Shown: positions 35,658 through 44,306 of the stretch, one piece after another
How positions within the stretch are numbered: position 1 is the stretch's first letter
Layout of the letters: every line of letters begins with the position of its first letter
From: JAPOPJ01 sp964538885
GTDB taxonomy: Archaea; Thermoproteota; Nitrososphaeria; Nitrososphaerales; Nitrosopumilaceae
Reading direction: 5' to 3'
Length of the DNA stretch: 64,000 nt
Assembly (NCBI GenBank): GCA_964538885.1
Contig: CAZIHR010000018.1
Location: 1 to 64,000, forward strand
Translations under genes and position numbers: made by a program
The notes under the pieces: model-generated
What the model was told of the DNA's origin: nothing
What the model saw: the letters and a program-made list of their open reading frames with translations, nothing else
The model's database searches: none

Positions 35658-35753
35658 TTATTTTGACTTGCTACACGTCTTGCAAATTGGAATGCCATCC
35701 ACAATGATGATGTCTACATTTGATGAAAAGCACTTCCGGCAGAGTCCTTTCAT
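35658..35753 (-). CDS. Possible 31 aa zinc-ribbon micropeptide
   Basis: ATG at 35753 opens a 31-codon frame with CRKC (residues 5-8) and CKTC (about 25-28), the spacing of a zinc ribbon, and a Lys-rich end. An A/T-rich promoter-like stretch (about 35775-35795 read in reverse) lies upstream. No homologue is recognised and the frame is short, so this is tentative. Confidence 0.4.
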   Translation of the reverse strand: MKGLCRKCFSSNVDIIIVDGIPICKTCSKSK

Positions 35754-35963
35754 GCATGTGCATTTATGTAAAGCACTTTATCTTTTTTGTGTTACTGATA
35801 GTTTGATATGCCTGCTCATATACAGATCAAGTTATATTCTGTGGATGAGAATTTCTCTGTACGTCAACGAATAACTAAAATTTGTGTATGTTCTAATATT
35901 CTGTTTTCTATTTTGATGATGTGACTTTGACAGTTTTATTGGAGCATGTATGTGGCCCGACAC

Positions 35964-36890
35964 CTATTCTGATGTGGAATGTAAAATATCTTGACTCATG
36001 TCTTGAATTACATGTGCGTGCCTTAGTGTTGTGGTGGGATCTGCTTCTAGATCGAATGCTACTTTCAGCATGTGGATTAGATCTGGATTGGCAGAAATCG
36101 AATACCGTATCTTGAGAAAGTTTGTCTTGTTAATATATCCTAGATAAAAATAACAGTCAGAAAGCATTGCGTTTTTCACAAAATTATTGTGTTTGTTCTT
36201 GATAGCTTGGGTGTGTTCACCATTTTTTGTAACGTCTGAAAAACCAATTGTAGATTTCAGCATCCGTTCTAGTAGCGAGGGTGTGGCCCTCTCAATTCCA
36301 AGCGTTTGGGTTATCTGTGACATCTTTTCATTTGTATCATTTTTCCACAACTTGCGTGTTGTTTCTAGCATGTGGGATGGACTGGGGGGTTTTTGATTTA
36401 GTGCAAACACCGCGTCTGCTAGAAGATATGAAGCACATTTTTGCCAACATGCAGAAAACACATCCGAGTCCTGTAATCCTGTTATGCATTTCTGACAACA
36501 GAACATGGATTCTATGAGACAGTTTCTTGCGTGATCCTTAAATATCTTGGAACGTCTCTCCTCTAATCTCGTTAGGAATCCGCCCAACTCCAACGAGCCA
36601 TCTGACATTATCTGCATTCCATACAAATGGATCAGCTTACTTGTTCGCGTCTCATTAATGGAATGGTGATGTACGTTCACAAATTGTCCCTCATATGGAA
36701 GAACCTGACAATTCTGCTGACTTTCATCAAATACTGCAATATCATAGTCGCACGAATCAAATGGATTTCCATGCGCCCTGCATCCAGTCATTGCTATGGG
36801 AATTTCATGTAGGCCATTACTCGTCAAAAATTTTTCTAGTTCCATATACAACTCGTGTTTGTGTGTTTGTATAAAACACTGGACAGACAA
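35964..36890 (-). CDS. Nucleotidyltransferase-fold hypothetical protein
   Basis: A 308 aa soluble protein. MTGCRAHGNPFDSCDYDIAVFD (about 34-55) looks like the G-S-x(n)-D-x-D active-site loop of the minimal nucleotidyltransferase fold, with GCRAHG in place of GSRARG. The remaining 250 residues are helical and Cys-rich (CLIESMFCCQKC near 143) and may be a HEPN-like or tRNA-binding region. The substrate is unknown. It is upstream of tRNA-Glu on the opposite strand. Confidence 0.55.
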   Translation of the reverse strand: MSVQCFIQTHKHELYMELEKFLTSNGLHEIPIAMTGCRAHGNPFDSCDYDIAVFDESQQNCQVLPYEGQFVNVHHHSINETRTSKLIHLYGMQIMSDGSLELGGFLTRLEERRSKIFKDHARNCLIESMFCCQKCITGLQDSDVFSACWQKCASYLLADAVFALNQKPPSPSHMLETTRKLWKNDTNEKMSQITQTLGIERATPSLLERMLKSTIGFSDVTKNGEHTQAIKNKHNNFVKNAMLSDCYFYLGYINKTNFLKIRYSISANPDLIHMLKVAFDLEADPTTTLRHAHVIQDMSQDILHSTSE

Positions 36891-36955
36891 TTGTTTACAA
36901 ACACATCAAGTCAAAACCCTTCCTTTAAATTGAGATTGGGGTTGTTTGTCATCAA

Positions 36956-37031
36956 GCTCCTGTGGTGTAGTCCGGCTAAGCATACTGCCCTCTCAAGGCA
37001 GTGATCTCGGGTTCAAATCCCGACGGGAGCA
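36956..37031 (+). tRNA. tRNA-Glu (anticodon CTC)
   Basis: The acceptor GCTCCTG at 36956-36962 pairs with CGGGAGC at 37024-37030. CTGCC/GGCAG closes the loop CTCTCAA, giving anticodon CTC for GAG. The T stem TCGGG/CCCGA with loop TTCAAAT is perfect. Discriminator A at 37031 is followed by TGT, so CCA is not encoded, unlike the other two tRNAs here. No intron. Confidence 0.95.
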
Positions 37032-37151
37032 TGTAATTTTTGTAGATGCTCTCTGTCAATGCACTATAGCAACGCTCGTAAATTAACGTACATCTCAAAT
37101 CTGTTAAAAGATATACTCGTGAGAATTTTATCAATTTACCGTGAAGATATA

Positions 37152-37290
37152 ATAGTAAATAATATTGATAATGGACGTAAATGAAAAAGATCTATTTTAC
37201 GGGTCAATTAACACATGGTGTGAAAATAAAATTTCAGCCAAACACAAGTATCGCGCGCATACAACGCTTGGAAAAAAAAGGAAACAGTTC
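37152..37290. repeat. Dispersed repeat, right copy (inverted relative to 1-138)
   Basis: It matches bases 1-138 in reverse orientation with four substitutions and one A-tract difference. It starts about 120 bases past tRNA-Glu and includes a small reading frame with its near-upstream region. A tRNA-adjacent site is typical of integrating elements, but no integrase is visible here. Confidence 0.85.
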
Positions 37291-37302
37291 CTAAAGCAAT
37301 AA
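37171..37302 (+). CDS. Small basic protein of the repeated element, first frame (43 aa)
   Basis: ATG at 37171 opens 43 codons: MDVNEKDLFYGSINTWCENK, then a Lys/Arg-rich end through GKKRKQFLKQ and a TAA at 37300-37302. The A-tract of eight bases at 37272-37279 sits near its end. A single extra A (or loss of two) would join it in frame to the following 49 aa frame. It could be a stand-alone gene, half of a frameshifted gene, or a pseudogene. Confidence 0.5.
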   Translation: MDVNEKDLFYGSINTWCENKISAKHKYRAHTTLGKKRKQFLKQ

Positions 37303-37451
37303 TGAGGCTGCTTACATGCATACAAAGAAAACAAGGTTATAGGCAGAAACAAATCATTAAGAATCTAAACACACCGCAGAGAACAACACACAGGTGGCTG
37401 AAAAACATTCAAAGCTATGGACTCAGAAGAAGACATGACATGCAACTGTGA
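37302..37451 (+). CDS. HTH-like 49 aa frame overlapping the preceding stop
   Basis: ATG at 37302 shares one base with the TAA of the frame before (TAATG). The peptide contains QKQIIKNLNTPQRTTHRWLK and ends in GLRRRHDMQL, resembling a helix-turn-helix with a basic tail. It suggests DNA binding. The TAATG overlap would allow termination-reinitiation coupling as an alternative to a lost frameshift. Confidence 0.45.
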   Translation: MRLLTCIQRKQGYRQKQIIKNLNTPQRTTHRWLKNIQSYGLRRRHDMQL

Positions 37452-37488
37452 ATCCCTTCTTTTATGATTCTCGATAATGTTGACCTGC

Positions 37489-37496
37489 TTTAAATA
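37489..37496 (+). promoter_or_regulatory. Putative TATA box of the 182 aa hypothetical gene
   Basis: TTTAAATA is centred about 26 bases before ATG 37519, consistent with leaderless transcription. Confidence 0.55.
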
Positions 37497-37518
37497 GAAG
37501 TTATTTCGGGTCTCTGTT

Positions 37519-38067
37519 ATGGAGTATCTTACCAAATACCCCAAGACCGTGTCCTTTCTTGATGGACTACGACACCGAATCAATATTGACTGCACGGGCG
37601 TGGAGCAACTTCATGTAGTGGTAAGAAAGAGCTTTGACGAACTTGTTGGGATCCTCGCATCTGAAGGATTTACAAAAGTCAAGTTTGAACACCGGCAACC
37701 AAACCAAATAGGACATGGTATGAACCTCAAACTGAAAAAACCATGGGAGATGCATGTACGAATGGTTGACCTCAAGAAAGGACTTGTTGGGATCCATGCA
37801 GAAGTGGAGGTATCGCGAGACTATCTACAACATCTCTTCTCACAAAGAACACCTGTGGTATATGAGATTGAAACAATACTCAAGAAATATCATGTAGATT
37901 ATGATATATGGCATGGCAAGATCAAAAAGAACGTTAATGCAATAATTGACAATTATAGGGTCAAACTTACAACTCCGGCCCTTCCTGTCTTTGCGTGGAA
38001 ACCAATGCTGTTTGTGATCTCTACAGTGGGAATCTTTTATGCTTGGAAGTACCTGACTACTATCTGA
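37519..38067 (+). CDS. Hypothetical protein with C-terminal membrane helix
   Basis: A 182 aa protein. The body has repeated beta/alpha elements (VVVRKSFDELVGILASEGFTKV; HVRMVDLKKGLVGIHAEVEVS), and residues 160-178 form a single tail membrane helix, so it is probably tail-anchored to the membrane. No family is recognised. It is convergent with the 146 aa gene, one base apart. Confidence 0.6.
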   Translation: MEYLTKYPKTVSFLDGLRHRINIDCTGVEQLHVVVRKSFDELVGILASEGFTKVKFEHRQPNQIGHGMNLKLKKPWEMHVRMVDLKKGLVGIHAEVEVSRDYLQHLFSQRTPVVYEIETILKKYHVDYDIWHGKIKKNVNAIIDNYRVKLTTPALPVFAWKPMLFVISTVGIFYAWKYLTTI

Positions 38068-38068
38068 G

Positions 38069-38509
38069 TCACACACCAGTTGTTTCTTCCTTTGTCAGCT
38101 CAAGAAACACTTTGTCACCCACACTTAGCCCCATGTTTTTGTATTCATGTATGTCTAGCTTGAGTTGGGTGATTCCTCCCTGCATTCCAGGCAATCCTCC
38201 TCCTGAGAACATCCTGTTGAGATCTTTCATCATGTCGTTCATGTTGGTAAACCCCATGACCTTTGGACTGTCAAACATTGAGGGTGGAATATTGGTATTC
38301 TCTTTTAGGTCCTTGATCGATGACAGTGATACCACCACATATGGCAGGCCGTCTGGCGCGGCATCAATACTTCGTACGACAAACTCTTTTTTCATTACTT
38401 TTTGTCTAATATCTTCACTTATAATTTTAATTTCTGGACATTTTACACCTGCTAGAGACGGTTTTAGTACTCTAGGTGGGATTCTGTGACTCGGATTCTG
38501 CGATTCCAA
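38069..38509 (-). CDS. Hypothetical protein encoded with cofE
   Basis: A 146 aa soluble protein. An acidic/basic beta-rich N-terminal half is followed by a Met/Gly-rich stretch (NDMMKDLNRMFSGGGLPGMQGG, about 95-116) and a C-terminal strand pattern ending LSVGDKVFLELTKEE. The start is TTG at 38509, inside the end of cofE (38-base overlap), so the two genes are tightly coupled. Function unknown; a link to F420 is only positional. Confidence 0.55.
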   Translation of the reverse strand: MESQNPSHRIPPRVLKPSLAGVKCPEIKIISEDIRQKVMKKEFVVRSIDAAPDGLPYVVVSLSSIKDLKENTNIPPSMFDSPKVMGFTNMNDMMKDLNRMFSGGGLPGMQGGITQLKLDIHEYKNMGLSVGDKVFLELTKEETTGV

Positions 38510-39320
38510 TGGTTTGTAATTCCATCTTCTGGCCGATTTGATCTTTTGCTTGTTCTTGCTCTGAGAGACTCCTTACGTATACGCACCGTTCTGGTGTGAT
38601 TGCAGTCTCATTTCTATTGATCTTCCTGCTAGTCAACATCGCCCCTGAATTACTCACTATTGCAAAGGGTCTTGACTCAGAACCCTCACCCATCATGAGA
38701 TTGGCAATGGTTGCTATACTGTCTGCCACAGCCTGAGATGTCACCTTGAGCATATTCCCGTCAAGATCTCTTTCTGCCCTCATATCTCGTACTGGCTCAA
38801 TTCCCGCACACGCCACGGCGACCCCTGATGTCCCTGTCCTTGCTGGCATCAATCTGCTGTCTACAAGCACCACCCCAACGTGTATTTTGAATTCCAGAAA
38901 GACTTTTCTGTGTATTTGTTCTGCTACTAGGTGAGGATCCTCAGGATAAAGTATCATCGCGTCTCTTTTTGCATTTGACTTGTCTATGCCTGCATTTGGT
39001 GCCATGATGCCTCCTGTTGACGCCATGACAAATCCTGCAATACCTCCAAAGATGTGATCAGATTCTCTTAGTATAATTTCTGCAACTTTGGCATCTAGTT
39101 GAAATTTTTTTGATAGTATGTTGCTTTGAGTGGTTGTTTTTACATCTGTCATCCTGATTATTCTTCCTTGAGAGTTTGACACAAATTTTGTTGAAATTAC
39201 TAGTATGTCGCCGTCATTGAGCACTGTGTGATTATTTTGCAGTGTATCCAAAAGCGTCTTGAAGAGATCAAATCTGCCCTCTTTTTTTTCAATGTGTAGT
39301 GGATTTACTGTCAAATACAT
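38472..39320 (-). CDS. cofE: Coenzyme F420-0:L-glutamate ligase CofE
   Basis: A 282 aa GTP-dependent ligase that adds glutamate residues to F420-0. Motifs are DGDILVISTKFVSNSQG (about 36), GIMAPNAGIDKSNA (about 106), YPEDP (about 126) and SGVAVACAGIEPVRD, SQAVADSIA near 170-205, matching CofE. The N-terminal methionine at 39320 is well placed. It complements CofG and CofH elsewhere in the window. CofD, CofC and later F420 genes are not present here. Confidence 0.92.
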   Translation of the reverse strand: MYLTVNPLHIEKKEGRFDLFKTLLDTLQNNHTVLNDGDILVISTKFVSNSQGRIIRMTDVKTTTQSNILSKKFQLDAKVAEIILRESDHIFGGIAGFVMASTGGIMAPNAGIDKSNAKRDAMILYPEDPHLVAEQIHRKVFLEFKIHVGVVLVDSRLMPARTGTSGVAVACAGIEPVRDMRAERDLDGNMLKVTSQAVADSIATIANLMMGEGSESRPFAIVSNSGAMLTSRKINRNETAITPERCVYVRSLSEQEQAKDQIGQKMELQTIGIAESESQNPT

Positions 39321-39384
39321 GATTATATTGGCTTGGTCTTTCTTTTTTATTGTTCTGAAAAGATTTTAATCTACAATACTGGTT

Positions 39385-40665
39385 TTGTCGATCATGAATA
39401 TAGTAGAAAAGATTCTTGCGCGGGCATCCAACAAAAATCGAGTTTCCCCCGGAGACGTAATATTTGCAAACGTAGATAAGGTAATGGTTCATGATGTGTC
39501 GGGCCCTGGCGTCATCAAAGTATTTGACAAGTTAAAGAAACGGGGCATAAATGTAGACAGATTGTGGGATCCTACTAAGGTGTGGGTTGCCGAAGATCAT
39601 TTTGTACCTTCTGCTGAAAAGATCTCGGCTGAGAATATAGTAAAACTACAAAACTTTACCAAAAACTATGGAATCGAAAAGCACTTCAAGTATGGCATGG
39701 GCCAGTATGGGATATGTCATACACTCTCACATGAGGAAGCTATGGTAATGCCTGGTGATGTCTATGTGGGTGGTGACTCTCATACAAACACCACTGGTGC
39801 ACTTGGGGCATTTGCGTGTGGTCTTGGACATACGGATATAGCATATGTACTGCTCAATGGTAATATCTGGTTCAGAGTTCCAGAGACTCTATATTTTCAG
39901 CTTAACGGGAAACTACCTAATCATGTAATGGCAAAGGATCTCATATTGAAGATCATAGGAGATATAGGGACAGACGGTGCTGCATACAAGACTATGCAAT
40001 TTGGAGGAACTGGAATCCGTGATATGTCGGTGGAAGGGCGGCTGACCTTGTGTAACATGACTACGGAGGCAGGTGCTAAAAATGGTATAGTTGAGCCCGA
40101 CCAGAAAGTGATTGACTATTTGTCATATCGTGGTGCCAAGTACATGTGTGTCGTAACAGGAGATGATGATGCTGATTACTCCAAAGTGTTTGAGTATGAG
40201 GGTGATGAAATGGAACCTATGGTGGCAAAACCATTCTCACCAGAAAATACCACTGTTGCAAGAGAAGCACCGCTAGTTGAGCTGGACAAGTCTTACATAG
40301 GCTCATGTACTGGTGCTAAATACGAAGATCTGGAAGCTGCGGCCCGCATCCTCAAAGGAAGAAGAGTACGAATCAGAACAGAGATACTTCCTGCAGCAGT
40401 TTCAATTTATCGACGAGCAATGGAGGATGGTCTACTGCGGATCTTTTTAGATGCAGGAGCTACGGTGGGCCCTCCTACGTGTGGAGCGTGTTGTGGTGCA
40501 CATATGGGTGTACTTGCTGAAGGTGAAGTATGTATCAGTACCACCAACAGAAACTTTCCTGGACGAATGGGACATATTGACTCGCAGACGTATCTCTCAT
40601 CCCCCTTAGTTGCTGCAGCATCTGCTGTCACTGGCAAAATTACAGACCCGAGGGATCTTGATTGA
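39385..40665 (+). CDS. Aconitase-family large subunit, archaeal LeuC/homoaconitase type
   Basis: A 426 aa [4Fe-4S] dehydratase large subunit, probably isopropylmalate isomerase or homoaconitase. Cluster ligands are in GSCTGAKYEDL (about 306) and TCGACCG (about 367-373). Substrate-region motifs VGGDSHTNTTGALGAFACGLG (about 128) and IVEPD (about 233) fit the archaeal branch, which is shorter than bacterial LeuC. The small-subunit gene overlaps its stop by four bases. Which acid it uses cannot be read from sequence. Confidence 0.88.
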   Translation: MSIMNIVEKILARASNKNRVSPGDVIFANVDKVMVHDVSGPGVIKVFDKLKKRGINVDRLWDPTKVWVAEDHFVPSAEKISAENIVKLQNFTKNYGIEKHFKYGMGQYGICHTLSHEEAMVMPGDVYVGGDSHTNTTGALGAFACGLGHTDIAYVLLNGNIWFRVPETLYFQLNGKLPNHVMAKDLILKIIGDIGTDGAAYKTMQFGGTGIRDMSVEGRLTLCNMTTEAGAKNGIVEPDQKVIDYLSYRGAKYMCVVTGDDDADYSKVFEYEGDEMEPMVAKPFSPENTTVAREAPLVELDKSYIGSCTGAKYEDLEAAARILKGRRVRIRTEILPAAVSIYRRAMEDGLLRIFLDAGATVGPPTCGACCGAHMGVLAEGEVCISTTNRNFPGRMGHIDSQTYLSSPLVAAASAVTGKITDPRDLD

Positions 40666-41153
40666 AAGGACGCGCCATAAAATATGAAAGGGATAACATC
40701 GACACAGATGTCATAATTCCAGGTCAGTATCTTAAGGTTCATGATTATGCTGAACTTGCAGAGCATGCTATGGAAGGACTCGATCCAAATTTTCACTCCA
40801 AAGTACGGGAGGGTGATTTTGTGGTAGCTGGCAGGAACTTTGGGTGTGGCTCATCACGAGAGCATGCACCCATTGCATTGTCGCATTCTGGAATAAAGGC
40901 AGTACTTGCGCTGTCTTTTGCAAGAATATTCTACAGAAATGCAGTGGACGGTGCATTTCTACTTCCAATTGAGATTGATCAGAATGGATACTCTGCAATA
41001 TCTGATGGTGATGATCTTGAACTTGATCTTGCTTCAAATATAGTACTCAACATTACCAAAAATCAGACTTACAAAATCAAACCATTCCCAGATATAATTG
41101 GCAAGATAATCGCCGCAGGCGGACTATTTGAATACAAGCCAGACGGGGATTGA
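40662..41153 (+). CDS. Aconitase-family small subunit, archaeal LeuD type
   Basis: A 163 aa swivel-domain subunit with TTG start overlapping the large-subunit stop. It has DNIDTDVIIPGQYL (about 11), GRNFGCGSSREHAP (about 57) and FARIFYRNAVDGAFLLP (about 87), the substrate-binding signature of the archaeal LeuD/homoaconitase small subunit. It pairs with the preceding gene. Confidence 0.9.
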   Translation: MKGRAIKYERDNIDTDVIIPGQYLKVHDYAELAEHAMEGLDPNFHSKVREGDFVVAGRNFGCGSSREHAPIALSHSGIKAVLALSFARIFYRNAVDGAFLLPIEIDQNGYSAISDGDDLELDLASNIVLNITKNQTYKIKPFPDIIGKIIAAGGLFEYKPDGD

Positions 41154-41154
41154 G

Positions 41155-42570
41155 ATGGGAAAGACCCTTTTTGAGAAGATTTGGGATGCACATGTGGTGG
41201 TTGGTAAGCAGGATGGCCCCTCCCTAATTTACATCGACAGGCACCTAATTCACGAGGTGACATCCCCCCAAGCATTTGATGGACTACGTATGAATGACAG
41301 ACAAGTGAGGCGGCCAGATCTGACTATTGCAACAGTAGATCACAACGTACCCACATCAAATCGCAAACTCCCCATATTGGATCAGATATCTGCTGTACAG
41401 ATTCAGACCTTGAAAAAAAACTGTGAGGACTTTGGCATTCAATTGTTTGATGTACATAGTCCTAATCAGGGAATCGTACATGTTATTGGGCCTCAGCTCG
41501 GAATCACACTGCCCGGTACTACAATAGTGTGTGGTGACAGCCACACATCAACTCATGGTGCCTTTGGTGCACTTGCGTTTGGAATAGGTACCAGCGAGGT
41601 AGAACATGTGCTTGCATTACAGACATTGTGGTTGGAAAAACCAAAATCCTTTGAGATCCGAATGGAAGGAAAACGCAGGAATCCACATGCAGTGACTGCA
41701 AAGGACATGATACTGTCACTTATCAGGAAGATTGGCACGGCGGGAGGTACAGGCTCTGTTTTTGAGTATCGGGGTCAAGCAATATCTGATCTTTCCATGG
41801 AACAACGCATGACAATATGTAATATGTCGATTGAGGCCGGTGCTCGTGCGGGTTTGGTGGCTCCTGATGAAAAAACATTTGCATATCTACGTGGGCAGAA
41901 ATATACTCCAAAGAACTATGAATCTCTGGTGGATTGTTGGAAGGAGACACTTGTAACTGATGGGAGCGCACATTATGATAAGAGTTACATGATGAATGTG
42001 GATGAGATTGCGCCTCAAGTAAGCTGGGGGACGAGTCCTAGTATGACCTGCGACGTGACAGATTACATTCCTACACCTGAAGACTTTTCTGGCGGTGATG
42101 ATGGCCAAAAGAAAAGCGCACAAAGGGCACTTGAATATATGGAACTTGAATCGGGTATGGCAATAACTGATATCTTTATTGATAGGGTATTCATAGGCTC
42201 TTGCACCAACGCACGCCTTGAGGATTTGGTTGAGGCATCGCTGGCGATAAAGGGTAGAAAAGTTGCTCATGATGTGAGGGCTATGGTGGTACCAGGTTCT
42301 CAGATGGTAAAAAGGCAGGCCGAAGAGATGCATCTTGATAAGATCTTTATCGATGCTGGCTTTGAGTGGAGAGAGTCTGGATGTAGTATGTGTCTTGGAA
42401 TGAATCCAGATATACTTACATCCGGAGAGAGATGTGCAAGCACCTCAAACAGGAATTTTGAGGGCAGGCAGGGCACCGGTGGTAGAACTCATTTGGTGAG
42501 TCCGGTGATGGCTGCCGCGGCTGCAATTGAGGGACATTTTGTGGATGTAAGATCCATGGATCTGAACTGA
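41155..42570 (+). CDS. leuC: 3-Isopropylmalate dehydratase large subunit, bacterial-type LeuC
   Basis: A 471 aa product from ATG 41155, one base after the archaeal-type LeuD stop. The residues MGKTLFEKIWDAHVV, CGDSHTSTHGAFGALAFGIGTSEVEHV and GRTHLVSPVMAAAAA match bacterial LeuC, and length fits that branch (about 465-475). Cluster cysteines are in GSCTNARLEDL, and GCSMCLGMN. It converts 2- to 3-isopropylmalate in leucine synthesis. The matching small subunit starts right after its stop. Confidence 0.93.
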   Translation: MGKTLFEKIWDAHVVVGKQDGPSLIYIDRHLIHEVTSPQAFDGLRMNDRQVRRPDLTIATVDHNVPTSNRKLPILDQISAVQIQTLKKNCEDFGIQLFDVHSPNQGIVHVIGPQLGITLPGTTIVCGDSHTSTHGAFGALAFGIGTSEVEHVLALQTLWLEKPKSFEIRMEGKRRNPHAVTAKDMILSLIRKIGTAGGTGSVFEYRGQAISDLSMEQRMTICNMSIEAGARAGLVAPDEKTFAYLRGQKYTPKNYESLVDCWKETLVTDGSAHYDKSYMMNVDEIAPQVSWGTSPSMTCDVTDYIPTPEDFSGGDDGQKKSAQRALEYMELESGMAITDIFIDRVFIGSCTNARLEDLVEASLAIKGRKVAHDVRAMVVPGSQMVKRQAEEMHLDKIFIDAGFEWRESGCSMCLGMNPDILTSGERCASTSNRNFEGRQGTGGRTHLVSPVMAAAAAIEGHFVDVRSMDLN

Positions 42571-42571
42571 C

Positions 42572-43156
42572 ATGAAGCCGTTTACGAAAATCAAGAGTAT
42601 AGTTACCCCGCTTGGCAAGACAAATGTGGATACTGATCAGATAGTTCCAAAACAGTTCCTCAAACTTGTCCAAAAATCTGGATTTGGCAAGTATCTATTT
42701 TATGACTGGCGGTATGATGACAGAGAGCATCCAAAGCCAGATTTTATACTAAATGATCCGCGATACAAAAACTCGAAGATACTTGTTGCAGGTGATAACT
42801 TTGGGTGCGGCTCTAGTCGCGAACATGCTGTGTGGGCACTTGCCGACCATGGTTTTTCCGTGGTTATTGCTCCTTCTTTTGCGGACATATTTTACAGCAA
42901 CTGTTTCAAGAATGGGGTACTGCCAGTGCGTCTGAATCGGGAATCCGTAGGCATGCTACTCTCCGAACATGAAGAGGTGGAGGTGGATCTGTCTACTCAA
43001 ACAATTAGAACTAGTTCAGGACGGATCCAGTTTGAGCTAGACTATCATAGGAAGAAGATCCTACTAGAAGGACTAGACGACATAGCCCAAACACTACAGT
43101 TTGAGGCGCAGATCACAGAGTTTGAGCAACAGTCCGACGTTCCATCTGTCTTGTGA
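42572..43156 (+). CDS. leuD: 3-Isopropylmalate dehydratase small subunit, bacterial-type LeuD
   Basis: A 194 aa subunit. It has NVDTDQIVPKQFL (about 18), GDNFGCGSSREHAVWAL (about 73) and FADIFYSNCFKNGVLP (about 101), plus the extended C-terminal region usual for the bacterial branch. ATG 42572 is one base after leuC. Its 3' end overlaps the convergent nucleotidyltransferase gene by 44 bases. Confidence 0.93.
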   Translation: MKPFTKIKSIVTPLGKTNVDTDQIVPKQFLKLVQKSGFGKYLFYDWRYDDREHPKPDFILNDPRYKNSKILVAGDNFGCGSSREHAVWALADHGFSVVIAPSFADIFYSNCFKNGVLPVRLNRESVGMLLSEHEEVEVDLSTQTIRTSSGRIQFELDYHRKKILLEGLDDIAQTLQFEAQITEFEQQSDVPSVL

Positions 43157-43853
43157 TTTTTTGGACAATTCTTTTGTTCCGTTCCAGTATTACAGGTGAC
43201 TCGGCATCTATCCAATCTGTATTGCCTATATCAAAGGCACAGACTTTACCTTCATCTGCAAGTGGCTCTAGAATGTCATATGACAGGTTAACTGCATCAA
43301 CTCTTTTTTCCTTAATTCTATCTAGTATCTTTTTTTGTAGCATGTATATGCCGAGGCATTCGGACATTTGAAGATTAATCTTGGGTTTTTCTTTGAATTG
43401 TCTGATCATGCCGTCTTTTACCACTGCAAATCCTGTCTCTTCCTTTCTTCTTGTTCGTGTGGCGATGCAAGCTATGCTCTTTTTTTGTCTAAAATAATTC
43501 CTCATTGCACTCAGATCTATAGCACACAGATTGTCTACAAACCACAACACGAATCCTGTCTCTCCTACCAGTTTTTTCTCAGCGCAAAGTATGTCTCTAC
43601 CAGTACCGCGCCCAGTATCTTGAACAAATACAATCTTTTCTGTGCGGTTTTTGTAATAGTTTTTAATCTGCCCTCCCATTCCCCCAAAGTTTGCTACTAT
43701 AACAATCTCACTGACAAAGTTGAATGTATTGATGTATTTTGTGATGTGATCTATTAGTGGTCTTCCGTTTATGGGGATCATTGCTTTTGGGAAATAATCC
43801 GTATATGGTCTTCCACGGGTTCCTATGCCGCCTGCTAAGATTACTACCTTCAC
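43113..43853 (-). CDS. Sugar-phosphate nucleotidyltransferase
   Basis: A 246 aa GT-A-like enzyme that should activate a sugar phosphate with an NTP. The signature VVILAGGIGTRGRPYTDYFPKAMIPINGRPLI sits at residues 3-34, with a VDNL metal motif near 106 and a WIDAESP segment near the C terminus. It is about the size of the pyrophosphorylase domain alone, without a left-handed helix domain. The sugar cannot be named. It ends inside the leuD 3' region and lies just upstream of the ribosomal cluster, separated from uS9 by three bases. Confidence 0.82.
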   Translation of the reverse strand: MKVVILAGGIGTRGRPYTDYFPKAMIPINGRPLIDHITKYINTFNFVSEIVIVANFGGMGGQIKNYYKNRTEKIVFVQDTGRGTGRDILCAEKKLVGETGFVLWFVDNLCAIDLSAMRNYFRQKKSIACIATRTRRKEETGFAVVKDGMIRQFKEKPKINLQMSECLGIYMLQKKILDRIKEKRVDAVNLSYDILEPLADEGKVCAFDIGNTDWIDAESPVILERNKRIVQKITRQMERRTVAQTL

Positions 43854-43856
43854 GAC

Positions 43857-44306
43857 CTAACGATATGATTTTTGCTTTCTTCTTCTTGCGCCGGGTCCGC
43901 CAAACTTCTTTGGTTCCTTTCTTCTTGCGTCCCCACTTATCAGATATTTGTCAAACTCTGAAATTCTGTTTCGCAGATCACGTCTAGATGCCTTTGGCAA
44001 CGGGTGATCTTTTGGTTCTTTTTTTGATTTTGTCCACCCTGTAAGTGCCCTTGCAATGCCTGTAGCTGCAGCACTGGCTTGTCCCATGTATCCGCCACCT
44101 CTTACCCTCACTGATATGTCTATTTTGTCTCTAATTTCTCCTACAATCTCAAGTGGTGCCAACATCACTTCTCTCGCGGTTTCTTGTGGAATCATCTCTA
44201 CTGGAATGTTGTTTATTCTTACCTTTCCCTTACCTTTTGTGATGTAGACATGTGCACTGGCAGTCTTTCGTGTTGCAAAGTAAATCTCAGTCTTTGGTGT
44301 AGTCAT
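43857..44306 (-). CDS. rps9: 30S ribosomal protein uS9
   Basis: A 149 aa protein with the uS9 core: YFATRKTASAHVYIT, RVRGGGYMGQASAAATGIARAL and the C-terminal tail RRKEPKKFGGPGARRRKQKSYR that reaches the P-site tRNA. Its start overlaps the uL13 stop by four bases, the conserved archaeal order uL13-uS9. Confidence 0.96.
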   Translation of the reverse strand: MTTPKTEIYFATRKTASAHVYITKGKGKVRINNIPVEMIPQETAREVMLAPLEIVGEIRDKIDISVRVRGGGYMGQASAAATGIARALTGWTKSKKEPKDHPLPKASRRDLRNRISEFDKYLISGDARRKEPKKFGGPGARRRKQKSYR

